DNA of 26,403 nt from JAVZGQ01 sp039000685 (GTDB lineage Archaea; Aenigmatarchaeota; Aenigmatarchaeia; CG10238-14; SCSR01): the NCBI GenBank assembly GCA_039000685.1, contig JAWBNW010000008.1:1-26403 (forward strand). Reading direction: 5' to 3'. Shown here one piece after another: positions 7,492 to 13,626 of the stretch. The notes beneath the pieces were generated by a model that saw nothing but the letters and a program-made list of their open reading frames with translations, was not told where the DNA came from and ran no database searches. The translations under genes were made by a program, and so were the position numbers. The stretch's first letter is position 1. Each line of letters opens with the position of its first letter.

Positions 7492-7995
7492 AGCTTTTCT
7501 TTCAATTTCCACAAATTCTTTGTGTTTATGTTCAATTTCACCCAAAGTTTTTTTAATTCTTTCATGCTCTCTCTTCAATTCTTCTGGCATTGGTAGCTTT
7601 TCTTTTAAATAATAATTGTAAAGAGCTTCATGTAAAGCATCTAAAGCCAAAATTGAACAATGAATTTTTATTGGTGGTAAAGGCTTGCCAAGCTTTTTTA
7701 TCAAATCCTCTTTCTTTATTTTAGTCGCTTCTTCCAAAGTTTTACCTTTAACCATTGTTGTTAGCATGCTGCTGTTAGCAATAGCTACGATGCAACCAAA
7801 AGTCTCAAACTTTATGTCTTTAATTATTTTTTCACCTTTTTTGTTCTTTCCAATTTTCAAGTAAAGTCTCATAACATCACCACATATTAAGTTTCCAGCT
7901 TCTCCTATAGCATCAGGATTTTTGATTCTACCCATGTTTCTTGGTTTCTTGAAATGTTCAATTATCTGCTTGGAATAAGGCAAACTTTGTTTCAC
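7483..7995 (-). CDS. iscU: IscU-type iron-sulfur cluster scaffold
   Basis: This is the 170-residue scaffold on which Fe-S clusters are assembled with sulfur from IscS. All three cluster cysteines are in their usual motifs: C38 in CGD (with D40), C68 in FGCIVAIANSS and C113 in KIHCSILA. LPPIK (106-110) corresponds to the LPPVK site that HscA-type chaperones recognise in bacteria. The start is GTG at 7995; an ATG at 7997-7995 is in another frame. The start lies one base after the iscS stop, with a GGTGA ribosome site inside the end of iscS. A charged helical tail (about 131-170) extends beyond the usual IscU length of roughly 125-130 residues. Confidence 0.93.
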   Translation of the reverse strand: MKQSLPYSKQIIEHFKKPRNMGRIKNPDAIGEAGNLICGDVMRLYLKIGKNKKGEKIIKDIKFETFGCIVAIANSSMLTTMVKGKTLEEATKIKKEDLIKKLGKPLPPIKIHCSILALDALHEALYNYYLKEKLPMPEELKREHERIKKTLGEIEHKHKEFVEIERKALR

Positions 7996-7996
7996 A

Positions 7997-9157
7997 TCAC
8001 CACTTCCCTTTGTAAGGCGAAATTTCTCTCAGCTTTTCCACAATTTCAGGCAAAACTTCAAACACATAATCAACTTCTTCTTTTTTTGTCCATCTTCCTA
8101 AACTGAGCCTTAAGCTTCCATGAGCCTGGTGAGGCTTCAAACCTATCGCTAACAAAACATGGCTTGGTTCTAGAGATTCAGAAGAGCAAGCTGAGCCAGT
8201 TGAAGCTGCTATCCCCTTCATGTCTAAAAAAGTTACCAAGCTCTCACCCTCTATGAAATCAAATCTAAAGTTTGCATTGTTTGGCAATCTTTTTGTCGGA
8301 TGACCATTCAAGTAAGATTTTTCTATCTTTAGAACTCCTTTAATTAGCTTATCTCTAAGCTTTGTCAACTTTTTAGCTTCAGCTTTCATCTCTTTCTTAG
8401 CAATTTCAGCAGCAACACCAAAACCAACTATTCCAGCAACATTCACAGTGCTAGAGCGCAAGCCAAACTCATGGCCCCCACCATGAAGCAAAGGCTCAAT
8501 TTTCACTTCATCAGCAACAAACAAAGCCCCAACACCTTTTGGCCCATACATCTTATGCGCGCTTACAGTGAGCAAATCAACATTCATCCTTTCCACATCA
8601 ACAGGAATTTTTCCATAACTTTGAGCAGCATCTGTATGAAAATAAACTCCTTTTTTCCTGCAAATTTTTCCTATTTCTTCTATTGGCTCTATTGTTCCGA
8701 TTTCATTGTTTGCATGCATGATTGAAACCAAAATGGTATCTTTTCTTATTGCTTCTTCCACCTTCCCAGGATCAACTAGGCCATATCTATCAACAGGCAA
8801 GTAAGTGACTTCAAACCCTTGAGCTTCAAGCCAGTGAGCAGCCTCAAGGATACAGTGATGCTCAATTGCTGAAACAATTATGTGCTTTCCTTTTTCGCGA
8901 TTTGCAAAAGCTATTCCCTTCAAAGCAAAATTGTTTGCTTCAGTTGCACTGCCAGTAAAAATCACTTTACCACTTTTAGCATTCATAAGCTTGGCAACTT
9001 TTTCTCTAGAATCTTCCAAAGCTTTCTTCGCTTCTTGACCAAAAGAATGTAAGCTCATGGTGTTTCCAAATTTTTTTGAAAAGTATGGCAACATGGCTTT
9101 CAAAACTCTTGGGTCTACAGGAGTTGTAGCAGCATAATCCATGTAAATTCTCTTCAT
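7997..9157 (-). CDS. iscS: Cysteine desulfurase IscS
   Basis: The 386-residue pyridoxal-phosphate enzyme takes sulfur from cysteine as a persulfide and passes it to IscU. Key parts are YMDYAATTPVDPRVL (5-19), SAIEHH (96-101), HTDAAQSYGK (174-183), the PLP lysine K202 in SAHKMYGPKG, and the catalytic loop STGSACSSES with persulfide C324. A long loop of the SxGSACxS type marks an IscS/NifS group I enzyme. Length is close to the roughly 390-400 usual for the family. The ATG at 9157 has a GAGGT ribosome site about 8 bases upstream that overlaps the end of the 33-residue gene. It is third in the regulator-microprotein-iscS-iscU operon. Confidence 0.95.
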   Translation of the reverse strand: MKRIYMDYAATTPVDPRVLKAMLPYFSKKFGNTMSLHSFGQEAKKALEDSREKVAKLMNAKSGKVIFTGSATEANNFALKGIAFANREKGKHIIVSAIEHHCILEAAHWLEAQGFEVTYLPVDRYGLVDPGKVEEAIRKDTILVSIMHANNEIGTIEPIEEIGKICRKKGVYFHTDAAQSYGKIPVDVERMNVDLLTVSAHKMYGPKGVGALFVADEVKIEPLLHGGGHEFGLRSSTVNVAGIVGFGVAAEIAKKEMKAEAKKLTKLRDKLIKGVLKIEKSYLNGHPTKRLPNNANFRFDFIEGESLVTFLDMKGIAASTGSACSSESLEPSHVLLAIGLKPHQAHGSLRLSLGRWTKKEEVDYVFEVLPEIVEKLREISPYKGKW

Positions 9158-9160
9158 CTT

Positions 9161-9262
9161 TCACAACCTCTGAACACTTTTTCTCCTGAACCCTTTCTTA
9201 TAAACCCTCTTGTACTTTTTCTTCTTTTCAGGAAATTCTATCTTATCAACATCAAAGCTCAT
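9161..9262 (-). CDS. 33-residue basic peptide between regulator and iscS
   Basis: A short reading frame on the reverse strand runs from an ATG at 9262-9260 to a TGA at 9163-9161. It encodes 33 residues that begin MSFDVDKIEFPEKKKKY and end in an arginine/lysine-rich segment (KKGFRRKSVQRL). A GAGGTGA ribosome site lies about 10 bases before the ATG. The frame starts 4 bases after the HTH regulator stop and ends 3 bases before the iscS start, so it fills the gap exactly. Spacing and ribosome site favour a real gene. It has no recognisable domain; the charge could suit nucleic acid or acidic-protein binding. Confidence 0.5.
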   Translation of the reverse strand: MSFDVDKIEFPEKKKKYKRVYKKGFRRKSVQRL

Positions 9263-9266
9263 TAAA

Positions 9267-9569
9267 TCACTTCACCTCTTTCTTGCAATATTCACAAACA
9301 ATTTTTTGGAAGTCAGAGCTCTTGAAAGATTTTTTGAGGATTGCTTTAACTATTTCATCAGAAATTTTCTTCACAGCTTCACTTTTTTCCAATTTTCTTA
9401 TTTCTTGCGTGTATTTTCCTGACAAATATTTGCTTATGGCAGCTTGAGTTAAACCCAGTTTTTTTGCTATTTCTTCTTGTTTTAGACCTTTAGCATACAA
9501 CTGCTTTGTTGCTTTGACTCTAACAGCAGGGATTATTTGTCTTACCATCACTTCACAAAGCACAGACAT
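9267..9569 (-). CDS. HTH transcriptional regulator with C and CxxC cysteines (COG2522-like)
   Basis: The 100-residue regulator begins MSVLCEVMVRQIIPAVRVKATKQ and has a helix-turn-helix over about 24-50 (GLKQEEIAKKLGLTQAAIS, then KYLSGK). It ends with CEYC (C92, C95) near the C-terminus. C5 plus CxxC is the cysteine pattern I associate with COG2522-type archaeal regulators. These three residues could hold a metal or Fe-S cluster and so sense cluster supply. The frame is open upstream for 30 more codons, but I chose the ATG at 9569 because a TATA-like box sits about 28 bases before it and family similarity starts there. It is first in the iscS-iscU operon. Confidence 0.8.
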   Translation of the reverse strand: MSVLCEVMVRQIIPAVRVKATKQLYAKGLKQEEIAKKLGLTQAAISKYLSGKYTQEIRKLEKSEAVKKISDEIVKAILKKSFKSSDFQKIVCEYCKKEVK

Positions 9570-9590
9570 GATAATTTTTACAACTTGGTT

Positions 9591-9606
9591 ATATTTATAA
9601 TTTAAA
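9591..9606 (-). promoter_or_regulatory. TATA-like promoter of the isc operon
   Basis: On the reverse strand the stretch TTTAAATTATAAATAT is centred about 28 bases before the regulator ATG at 9569. This distance predicts transcription starting at the ATG (leaderless). It supports the short form of the regulator, since the longer frame would run through the promoter. Confidence 0.55.
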
Positions 9607-9648
9607 TAATTACTTGTTTTCAAATATTCAAACATTTGTTGAAAGCTT

Positions 9649-10044
9649 TTAACCTTCATCTATTAGGTTTTCATAAAGCCATTTGGCCCGATTTGCTGGT
9701 GTGTCGTCCATTTCTTTTGGAAACCTCTCCATTATATTATAAAGAATAATGTAAAGGTTTAGCAAGGAACCATCCTCGTCATTACGAAAATAAAAATATT
9801 CTCCATATGGATGGGGAATAAAAATACCTTTTCCTCTAGTCTTTACGTATGCTTTCCAAACTCTATCAGTAATAATTTCAAATCTACTTCCATCACACGT
9901 CTCGTATTCCCTTTCTCCTATACGAACTATTTTACCATGATCGAGGCAAATTTTATAAGGAATACACTCTTCTATCAAATGAGGGTTTCCGTCTATTTTC
10001 TCAATTTTAAAGAGCCACGGATCATTATACCAGCCAATTACCAT
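9649..10044 (-). CDS. Orphan protein, unknown function
   Basis: The 131-residue soluble protein is rich in aromatic and acidic residues. It begins MVIGWYNDPWLFKIEKIDGN and has a conserved-looking middle (RFEIITDRVWKAYVKTRGKG and then IFIPHPYGEYFYF) and a helical end (EMDDTPANRAKWLYENL). Four cysteines or histidines are scattered, with no clear metal site. A GGGGAG sequence precedes the ATG, and an imperfectly placed AT-rich box lies about 35-50 bases upstream, with a short inverted repeat between. There are no membrane segments. It lies in an accessory patch beside tRNA-Gly and may be acquired. I do not recognise it; the balanced composition suggests a real gene. Confidence 0.5.
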   Translation of the reverse strand: MVIGWYNDPWLFKIEKIDGNPHLIEECIPYKICLDHGKIVRIGEREYETCDGSRFEIITDRVWKAYVKTRGKGIFIPHPYGEYFYFRNDEDGSLLNLYIILYNIMERFPKEMDDTPANRAKWLYENLIDEG

Positions 10045-10057
10045 TTTCTCCCCATTC

Positions 10058-10075
10058 CTATCTTAATATAGATAG
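10058..10075. promoter_or_regulatory. 6-base inverted repeat upstream of orphan gene
   Basis: CTATCT, a 6-base AT spacer, then AGATAG form a perfect short inverted repeat about 14 bases before the ATG of the minus-strand orphan gene. It falls near where transcription would begin if the AT-rich box at about 10080-10095 is the TATA element. It may be an operator, but six bases per arm in AT-rich DNA can occur by chance. Confidence 0.25.
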
Positions 10076-10167
10076 TAAAGTTTTTATTTTTTTGTCGAAA
10101 ATTGAGAAAGAGGGGTTTAATGTACAATAGATCAACATTAAAATTATATGGGTATTTATGATTTAAA

Positions 10168-10240
10168 GCGCCAGTTGTCTAGCCTGGTAGGACACGAGCT
10201 TCCCAAGCTTGGGACCCGGGTTCAAATCCCGGCTGGCGCA
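10168..10240 (+). tRNA. tRNA-Gly(CCC)
   Basis: The 73 bases fold as a standard cloverleaf. The acceptor GCGCCAG (10168-10174) pairs with CTGGCGC. The D-arm is GTC/GAC around an AGCCTGGTAG loop. The anticodon stem is CGAGC/GCTTG with loop TTCCCAA and anticodon CCC. The variable region is GGAC, the T-arm is CCGGG-TTCAAAT-CCCGG and base 73 is A. No intron and no encoded CCA. A TTAAAATTATATG box about 25 bases upstream (10138-10150) is a likely promoter. The neighbouring genes on both sides look accessory. Confidence 0.95.
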
Positions 10241-10381
10241 TTATTTTATTGAGATATATTACAAAAATTAACTATAATAGGGGTTTCCTAAATTTTCTTC
10301 AGAATATCCCTTTTCTCATAAATAGCATATAGGATAGAAAACAGTGATAAAGAATGTGATTGAAGTTTATATATAGAAATT

Positions 10382-10716
10382 ATGACAATAACAAAAGAAC
10401 AATTCAATTATATTTTAAAACTCCCCATTTTTTCTAAAACAAGAGACCCACAATACCGCATAAATTATGGTGTGATAGGAGATGGTGAAAATTATAAGCA
10501 TGTAGATCTTTTCTGTATTTGTGATTATGACGAAGCAAAAAAATTATTGAAAAATATCCTGAACTTCCTTTTAAACACATATGGCAGGATTATAGTCAGG
10601 GAGAAGACAATGAACCTGATTTCAGACCCACACTCGCCATCAGTTGTACTGATATTAAAATGCTTGAAAAAGCGGTTAAGATTTTAGAAGAATTAGATTT
10701 TAGAAGAATTAATTGA
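10382..10716 (+). pseudogene. Hypothetical gene split by a frameshift
   Basis: The ATG frame (stop at 10687) reads well to about residue 54 (MTITKEQFNYILKL, DPQYRINYGVIGDG, HVDLFCICDYDEAKK) and then becomes hydrophobic and atypical. One base back, the overlapping frame continues convincingly: KYPELPFKHIWQDYSQGEDN, then FRPTLAISCTDIKMLEKAV, ending at TGA 10714-10716. The switch falls at a run of seven A (10537-10543, codons GCA AAA AAA). A 16-base tandem duplication (10680-10711) also alters the end. With one copy the tail would read KILEELIEEA and stop at TAA. This could be a decaying gene, a sequencing or assembly indel, or -1 slippage at A AAA AAA. Function unknown. Confidence 0.6.
10680..10711. 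repeat. 16-base perfect tandem duplication
   Basis: GATTTTAGAAGAATTA occurs twice head to tail (10680-10695 and 10696-10711). Sixteen is not a multiple of three, so the duplication shifts the reading frame at the 3' end of the broken hypothetical gene. Identical copies suggest a recent event or an assembly artefact. Confidence 0.9.
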
Positions 10717-10794
10717 AGAAGCTTAAAACAATAATCTAAAAACTAGAAGATAAGATGTGTATTTTTATCATAAAAAACTAAAAAATAAAAATTT

Positions 10795-11250
10795 ATGAAA
10801 TGTAAAAATACTTACAGTTTGCCAGTAAACCCAAAAAATATAATTAAGCCCAAAAAGAATCCATTACTTCCTCATAAAGGAAAGCTTATACACGCTATCG
10901 ATTTTTTAGTCCCTGTCGGAACTCCTATTTACGCTGCCTGTGGTGGGAAGGTTGTTTGGGTGAAAGATGACTCAAATGTTGGAGGAAAAAACAAGAAAAA
11001 ATATTGGAATTTGGGCAATAGAATCGTTATAAAACACAAAAATGGAGAATATACGGCTTATGAACATCTGAAATACAGGGGGATTGTAGTAAAAGTCGGT
11101 CAAAGAGTAAAAAGAGGACAGTTGATTGGTTACAGTGGCAACACAGGCTATTCAAACTATCCACATTTGCATTTTGAGGTTTTCAACAATCCTTCAAAAG
11201 ACAAGTCTGAAGGAACAACCCTGAAAGTTATATTCAAAGAGAAGTTTTAA
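10795..11250 (+). CDS. M23 (LytM-type) metallopeptidase domain protein
   Basis: The 151 residues are essentially one M23 domain. HKGKLIHAIDFLVPVGTPIYA holds the first zinc ligands (H27 or H33, with D36). GGKVVWVKDD, YEHLKY (H91), VGQRVKRGQLIGYSGNTG and the HLHFEV signature (H124, H126) follow. M23 enzymes are zinc endopeptidases that mostly cut peptide cross-links in bacterial cell walls. This archaeon should have no murein of its own, so the target may be a neighbouring bacterium or another protein. There is no signal peptide or anchor, so any export route is unclear. The start is the only ATG before the domain, with AT-rich boxes about 20-28 bases upstream. Bacterial origin by transfer is plausible. 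Confidence 0.85.
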   Translation: MKCKNTYSLPVNPKNIIKPKKNPLLPHKGKLIHAIDFLVPVGTPIYAACGGKVVWVKDDSNVGGKNKKKYWNLGNRIVIKHKNGEYTAYEHLKYRGIVVKVGQRVKRGQLIGYSGNTGYSNYPHLHFEVFNNPSKDKSEGTTLKVIFKEKF

Positions 11251-11251
11251 A

Positions 11252-11267
11252 TTGTTTAAATATTAAA
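11252..11267 (+). promoter_or_regulatory. TATA-like promoter of the rpl18e-rpl13 operon
   Basis: A TTTAAATATTAAAA box is centred about 45 bases before the rpl18e ATG. It predicts a leader of about 18 bases containing the GGTGAT ribosome site at 11296-11301. It lies just after the stop of the M23 gene. Confidence 0.4.
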
Positions 11268-11304
11268 AATCTTGAATACAACATATGTTTAAGCTGGTGA
11301 TAAA

Positions 11305-11667
11305 ATGAAGCCAACAGGTCCAACAAATCCTTATTTGAAGCAGTTGATAGAAGAACTTAAACAAAAATCTAAAGAGCTCAAAGCTCCCATTTGGAAAGCC
11401 GTAGCCGAAAAGCTAGAAAAACCTAGAAGAAAAAAAGTTGAAGTGAATGTTTATGAAATAGAAAGACATGCCAAAGAGAATGAAATTGTAATTGTGCCAG
11501 GTGTGGTTTTGGGTAATGGTGAGATAACAAAACCAGTTAACGTGGCTGCTTGGAGATTCTCGCCAAAAGCAGAAGAGAAGATAAAAAAGGCTGGCGGGAA
11601 AACAATGAAAATAGAAGATCTTCTGAAAGAAAATCCAAAAGGAAGTGGGGTTAAAATTTTGGTGTAG
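11305..11667 (+). CDS. rpl18e: Ribosomal protein L18e
   Basis: The 120-residue large-subunit protein exists only in archaea and eukaryotes and is a relative of bacterial L15. It begins KPTGPTNPYLKQLIEELKQK and contains RRKKVEVNVYEIERHAKE, then the PGVVLGNGEITKPVNVAAWR core, and ends NPKGSGVKILV, all typical of the family and at the usual length. A GGTGAT ribosome site precedes the ATG. The rpl13 start lies 3 bases after its stop, so the two are co-transcribed, the standard archaeal order. The genes that usually follow (rps9, rpoN, rpoK) are not here. Confidence 0.95.
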   Translation: MKPTGPTNPYLKQLIEELKQKSKELKAPIWKAVAEKLEKPRRKKVEVNVYEIERHAKENEIVIVPGVVLGNGEITKPVNVAAWRFSPKAEEKIKKAGGKTMKIEDLLKENPKGSGVKILV

Positions 11668-11670
11668 GTT

Positions 11671-12093
11671 ATGATAGTTTACGATGCTGAAAATCAAATC
11701 TTGGGAAGAATTTGCACAAAGATAGCAAAAGATTTGCTGAATGGAGAAAAGGTATTTGTTGTGAATTGTGAAAAAGCTGTGGTTTCAGGAAACCCACAGT
11801 ACATTCAAAAGAGATATTTGGAAAAAATTTGGCGTGGTGATGTGAAGCATGGGCCTTTCTTCCCAAAGACCCCAGATGGCATCTTCAGGAGAACTGTCCG
11901 TGGCATGCTACCATGGCACAAAGCTAAAGGAAGAAAAGCTTACAAGAACCTAAAAGTTTTTATTGGTCTGCCTGAAGAATTTAAGAACAAAGAATTAAAG
12001 AAAGTGAAAGAAGCAGATGCTTCCAAGCTAAAAACAAAATTCATGAGTTTGGAAGAAATTTCTCTTGCGATCGGAGCAAAGAAAAGATGGTAA
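11671..12093 (+). CDS. rpl13: Ribosomal protein L13
   Basis: This is the 140-residue archaeal L13 of the large subunit. It starts MIVYDAENQILGRICTKIAK, has VNCEKAVVSGNP in the conserved core and the R-rich FFPKTPDGIFRRTVRGMLPW block followed by HKAKGRKAYKNLKVFIGLP. Length and order match archaeal L13 (uL13). The start overlaps the region of a GTAGGT ribosome site at the end of rpl18e. Downstream, a T-rich stretch (12101-12118) may end the transcript before tpiA. Confidence 0.95.
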   Translation: MIVYDAENQILGRICTKIAKDLLNGEKVFVVNCEKAVVSGNPQYIQKRYLEKIWRGDVKHGPFFPKTPDGIFRRTVRGMLPWHKAKGRKAYKNLKVFIGLPEEFKNKELKKVKEADASKLKTKFMSLEEISLAIGAKKRW

Positions 12094-12100
12094 TTCAAAA

Positions 12101-12118
12101 CTTTTTCTTTTATTTTCA
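12101..12118 (+). terminator. T-rich stretch after rpl13, possible terminator
   Basis: CTTTTTCTTTTATTTTC follows the rpl13 stop by about eight bases. Archaeal RNA polymerase often stops at such T-runs without a hairpin. The TTTTATTTT part also lies about 27 bases before the tpiA ATG, so it may be the tpiA TATA element instead of, or as well as, a terminator. Confidence 0.3.
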
Positions 12119-12135
12119 CAAAATAAAATAAAATT

Positions 12136-12798
12136 ATGAAACCTTTGCTTCTCATAAATTTCAAGTGTTATGTCACGGGAAAAGAAGCTTACGAGCTTGC
12201 TAGAGCTTGTGAAGCAATTTCAAGAAAGTTTAAAGCAAATATAGCAGTTGCCCCACAATTCACAGACATACCAACAATAGCAAAAAGCTTGAAGATAAAT
12301 GTTTTTGCCCAGCATATGGATGCAATAGAAGAAGGCGCTTTCACTGGCCATGTGAGTGCAAAAGCTTTGAAGGAAGCAGGTGCAAAAGGCGTCATCATAA
12401 ACCATTCTGAAAGAAAGCTCAGCTTGAAAGAAATTGAGAGTTGTGTGAAAATTGCTAAGAAATTTAAGCTTATAACAGTTTGCTGTGCTGAAAGTTTGGA
12501 AGAAGGGAAAAGAATAGCAAAGCTTGAGCCAGATTTCTTGGCTTATGAAGATCCTTTCTTGATTGGAAGCGGGAGAGCAATTTCCAGAGTTAAGCCAGAA
12601 AGCGTGAAAAAATTTGTTGAAGATATAGGAAAACTAGAGCCAAAAGTTAAAGTTTTGTGTGGAGCAGGAATTTCCTCCGGCTTGGATGTGAAAAAAGCTT
12701 TAGAGCTTGGAACTGTGGGTGTGCTAGTTTCTTCAAGTGTTGTAAAAGCAAAAAATCCAAAGAAAATATTGGAAGAATTCGTGAAAGCTTTGAAATAG
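12136..12798 (+). CDS. tpiA: Triosephosphate isomerase, archaeal type
   Basis: The enzyme interconverts dihydroxyacetone phosphate and glyceraldehyde-3-phosphate in the cytoplasm. At 220 residues it has the short archaeal length, against about 250 in bacteria. Catalytic residues are present: N8 and K10 in INFKCY, H90 in NHSERK, and E138 in YEDPFLIGSG. That loop-6 motif departs from the common archaeal EPPELIGTG (D and F in place of P and E) but keeps the glutamate and glycines. CGAGISSG at the end binds phosphate. It is the first gene of a six-gene glycolytic run on the plus strand. An AT-rich box about 27 bases before the ATG and no clear ribosome site suggest a leaderless start. Confidence 0.93.
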   Translation: MKPLLLINFKCYVTGKEAYELARACEAISRKFKANIAVAPQFTDIPTIAKSLKINVFAQHMDAIEEGAFTGHVSAKALKEAGAKGVIINHSERKLSLKEIESCVKIAKKFKLITVCCAESLEEGKRIAKLEPDFLAYEDPFLIGSGRAISRVKPESVKKFVEDIGKLEPKVKVLCGAGISSGLDVKKALELGTVGVLVSSSVVKAKNPKKILEEFVKALK

Positions 12799-12806
12799 AA
12801 ACAAAA

Positions 12807-12814
12807 TTTATATA
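12807..12814 (+). promoter_or_regulatory. TATA box of the short-chain dehydrogenase gene
   Basis: TTTATATA, with AAAA just upstream, is centred about 28 bases before the ATG at 12839. This is the textbook position for a leaderless archaeal transcript. The dehydrogenase therefore has its own promoter inside the glycolytic run. Confidence 0.6.
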
Positions 12815-12838
12815 GGATAGAAATTTCAATTTAATTGT

Positions 12839-13582
12839 ATGAAGCTTGAAGGAAAAGTTGCCATAGTTACTGGAGCAGGTCAAGGTATAGGAAGAGAAAT
12901 TGCTTTGGCTTTTGCAAAAGAGGGAGCAAAACTTGTAGTCACAGACATAACAGGAAAAGAGAAGGAAGTGGCAAAAGAAATAGAAAGCCTAGGAGGAGAA
13001 GCTCTAGCTTTGAAAGTTGATGTTTCTAGCAATAAAGATGCTAAGAAGATGGCACAAGAAGTTTTGAAGAAATTTGGAAGGATTGATATTCTAGTTAACA
13101 ATGCTGGGATATTTCCTTTTAAACCCTTTGCTGAAATGGAAGAAAAAGATTGGGATAAGGTTTTAAATGTAAATCTAAAAGGAACTTACAATTGCACGAA
13201 AGCTGTTGTAGGGACTATGATTCAACAGAGGCACGGAAAGATAATAAATATCTCTTCAATTGCAGGAAGTGTAGTCGGCTTTCAGCAACTTGTTCACTAT
13301 TCAGCAAGCAAAGCTGGCATACTAGGCTTCACACGTACTTTAGCTTTAGAGCTTGCACCTTTTGGAATAAATGTCAATGCCATAGCTCCTGGGCCAATAG
13401 AGACTCCTGGAACACAAGCTATAGGAACAGAAATGTATGAACAATTGAAGAAAGCAATCCCAATAGGAAGATGGGGTAAACCTATAGACATAGCAAACAT
13501 AGCAGTTTTTCTTGCTAGCGATGACTCAAGCTTGATAACTGGCCAATGCATAGTTGCAGACGGCGGCTACACTTTACAGTAA
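12839..13582 (+). CDS. Short-chain dehydrogenase/reductase, FabG-like
   Basis: The 247-residue classical SDR has the nucleotide motif TGAGQGIG (11-18), NNAG (87-90), the catalytic serine in NISSIAG (S140), Y154 and K158 in YSASK, and NAIAPGPIETPG after the active site. D36 at the end of strand 2 (VVTDITG) suggests NAD(H), since an acidic residue there disfavours NADP(H). FabG (3-oxoacyl-ACP reductase) is the nearest name, but an archaeon of this kind is unlikely to make fatty acids by that route. Sugar, glycerol or alcohol oxidation is equally possible. Its place between tpiA and gap suggests a sugar or triose substrate; that is inference. Confidence 0.85.
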   Translation: MKLEGKVAIVTGAGQGIGREIALAFAKEGAKLVVTDITGKEKEVAKEIESLGGEALALKVDVSSNKDAKKMAQEVLKKFGRIDILVNNAGIFPFKPFAEMEEKDWDKVLNVNLKGTYNCTKAVVGTMIQQRHGKIINISSIAGSVVGFQQLVHYSASKAGILGFTRTLALELAPFGINVNAIAPGPIETPGTQAIGTEMYEQLKKAIPIGRWGKPIDIANIAVFLASDDSSLITGQCIVADGGYTLQ

Positions 13583-13626
13583 AAATTTATGCTAAAAAGA
13601 AAACAAATTTAATTAGCTGTGATAGC

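Noticed and set aside
9570..9659. A 30-codon N-terminal extension of the HTH regulator
   Set aside because: The stretch contains the TATA-like box for the operon, and its translation (rich in N, Y and K) does not match the family N-terminus, which begins at the ATG at 9569.
10382..10687. An intact 101-residue protein
   Set aside because: After about residue 54 the frame loses protein character while the overlapping frame gains it, so I list the locus as frameshifted.
13546..13626. A 27-codon N-terminal extension of GAPDH
   Set aside because: It runs through the end of the SDR gene in another frame and encodes an arginine/lysine-rich stretch before the standard family start MPIRVVVNGVG.
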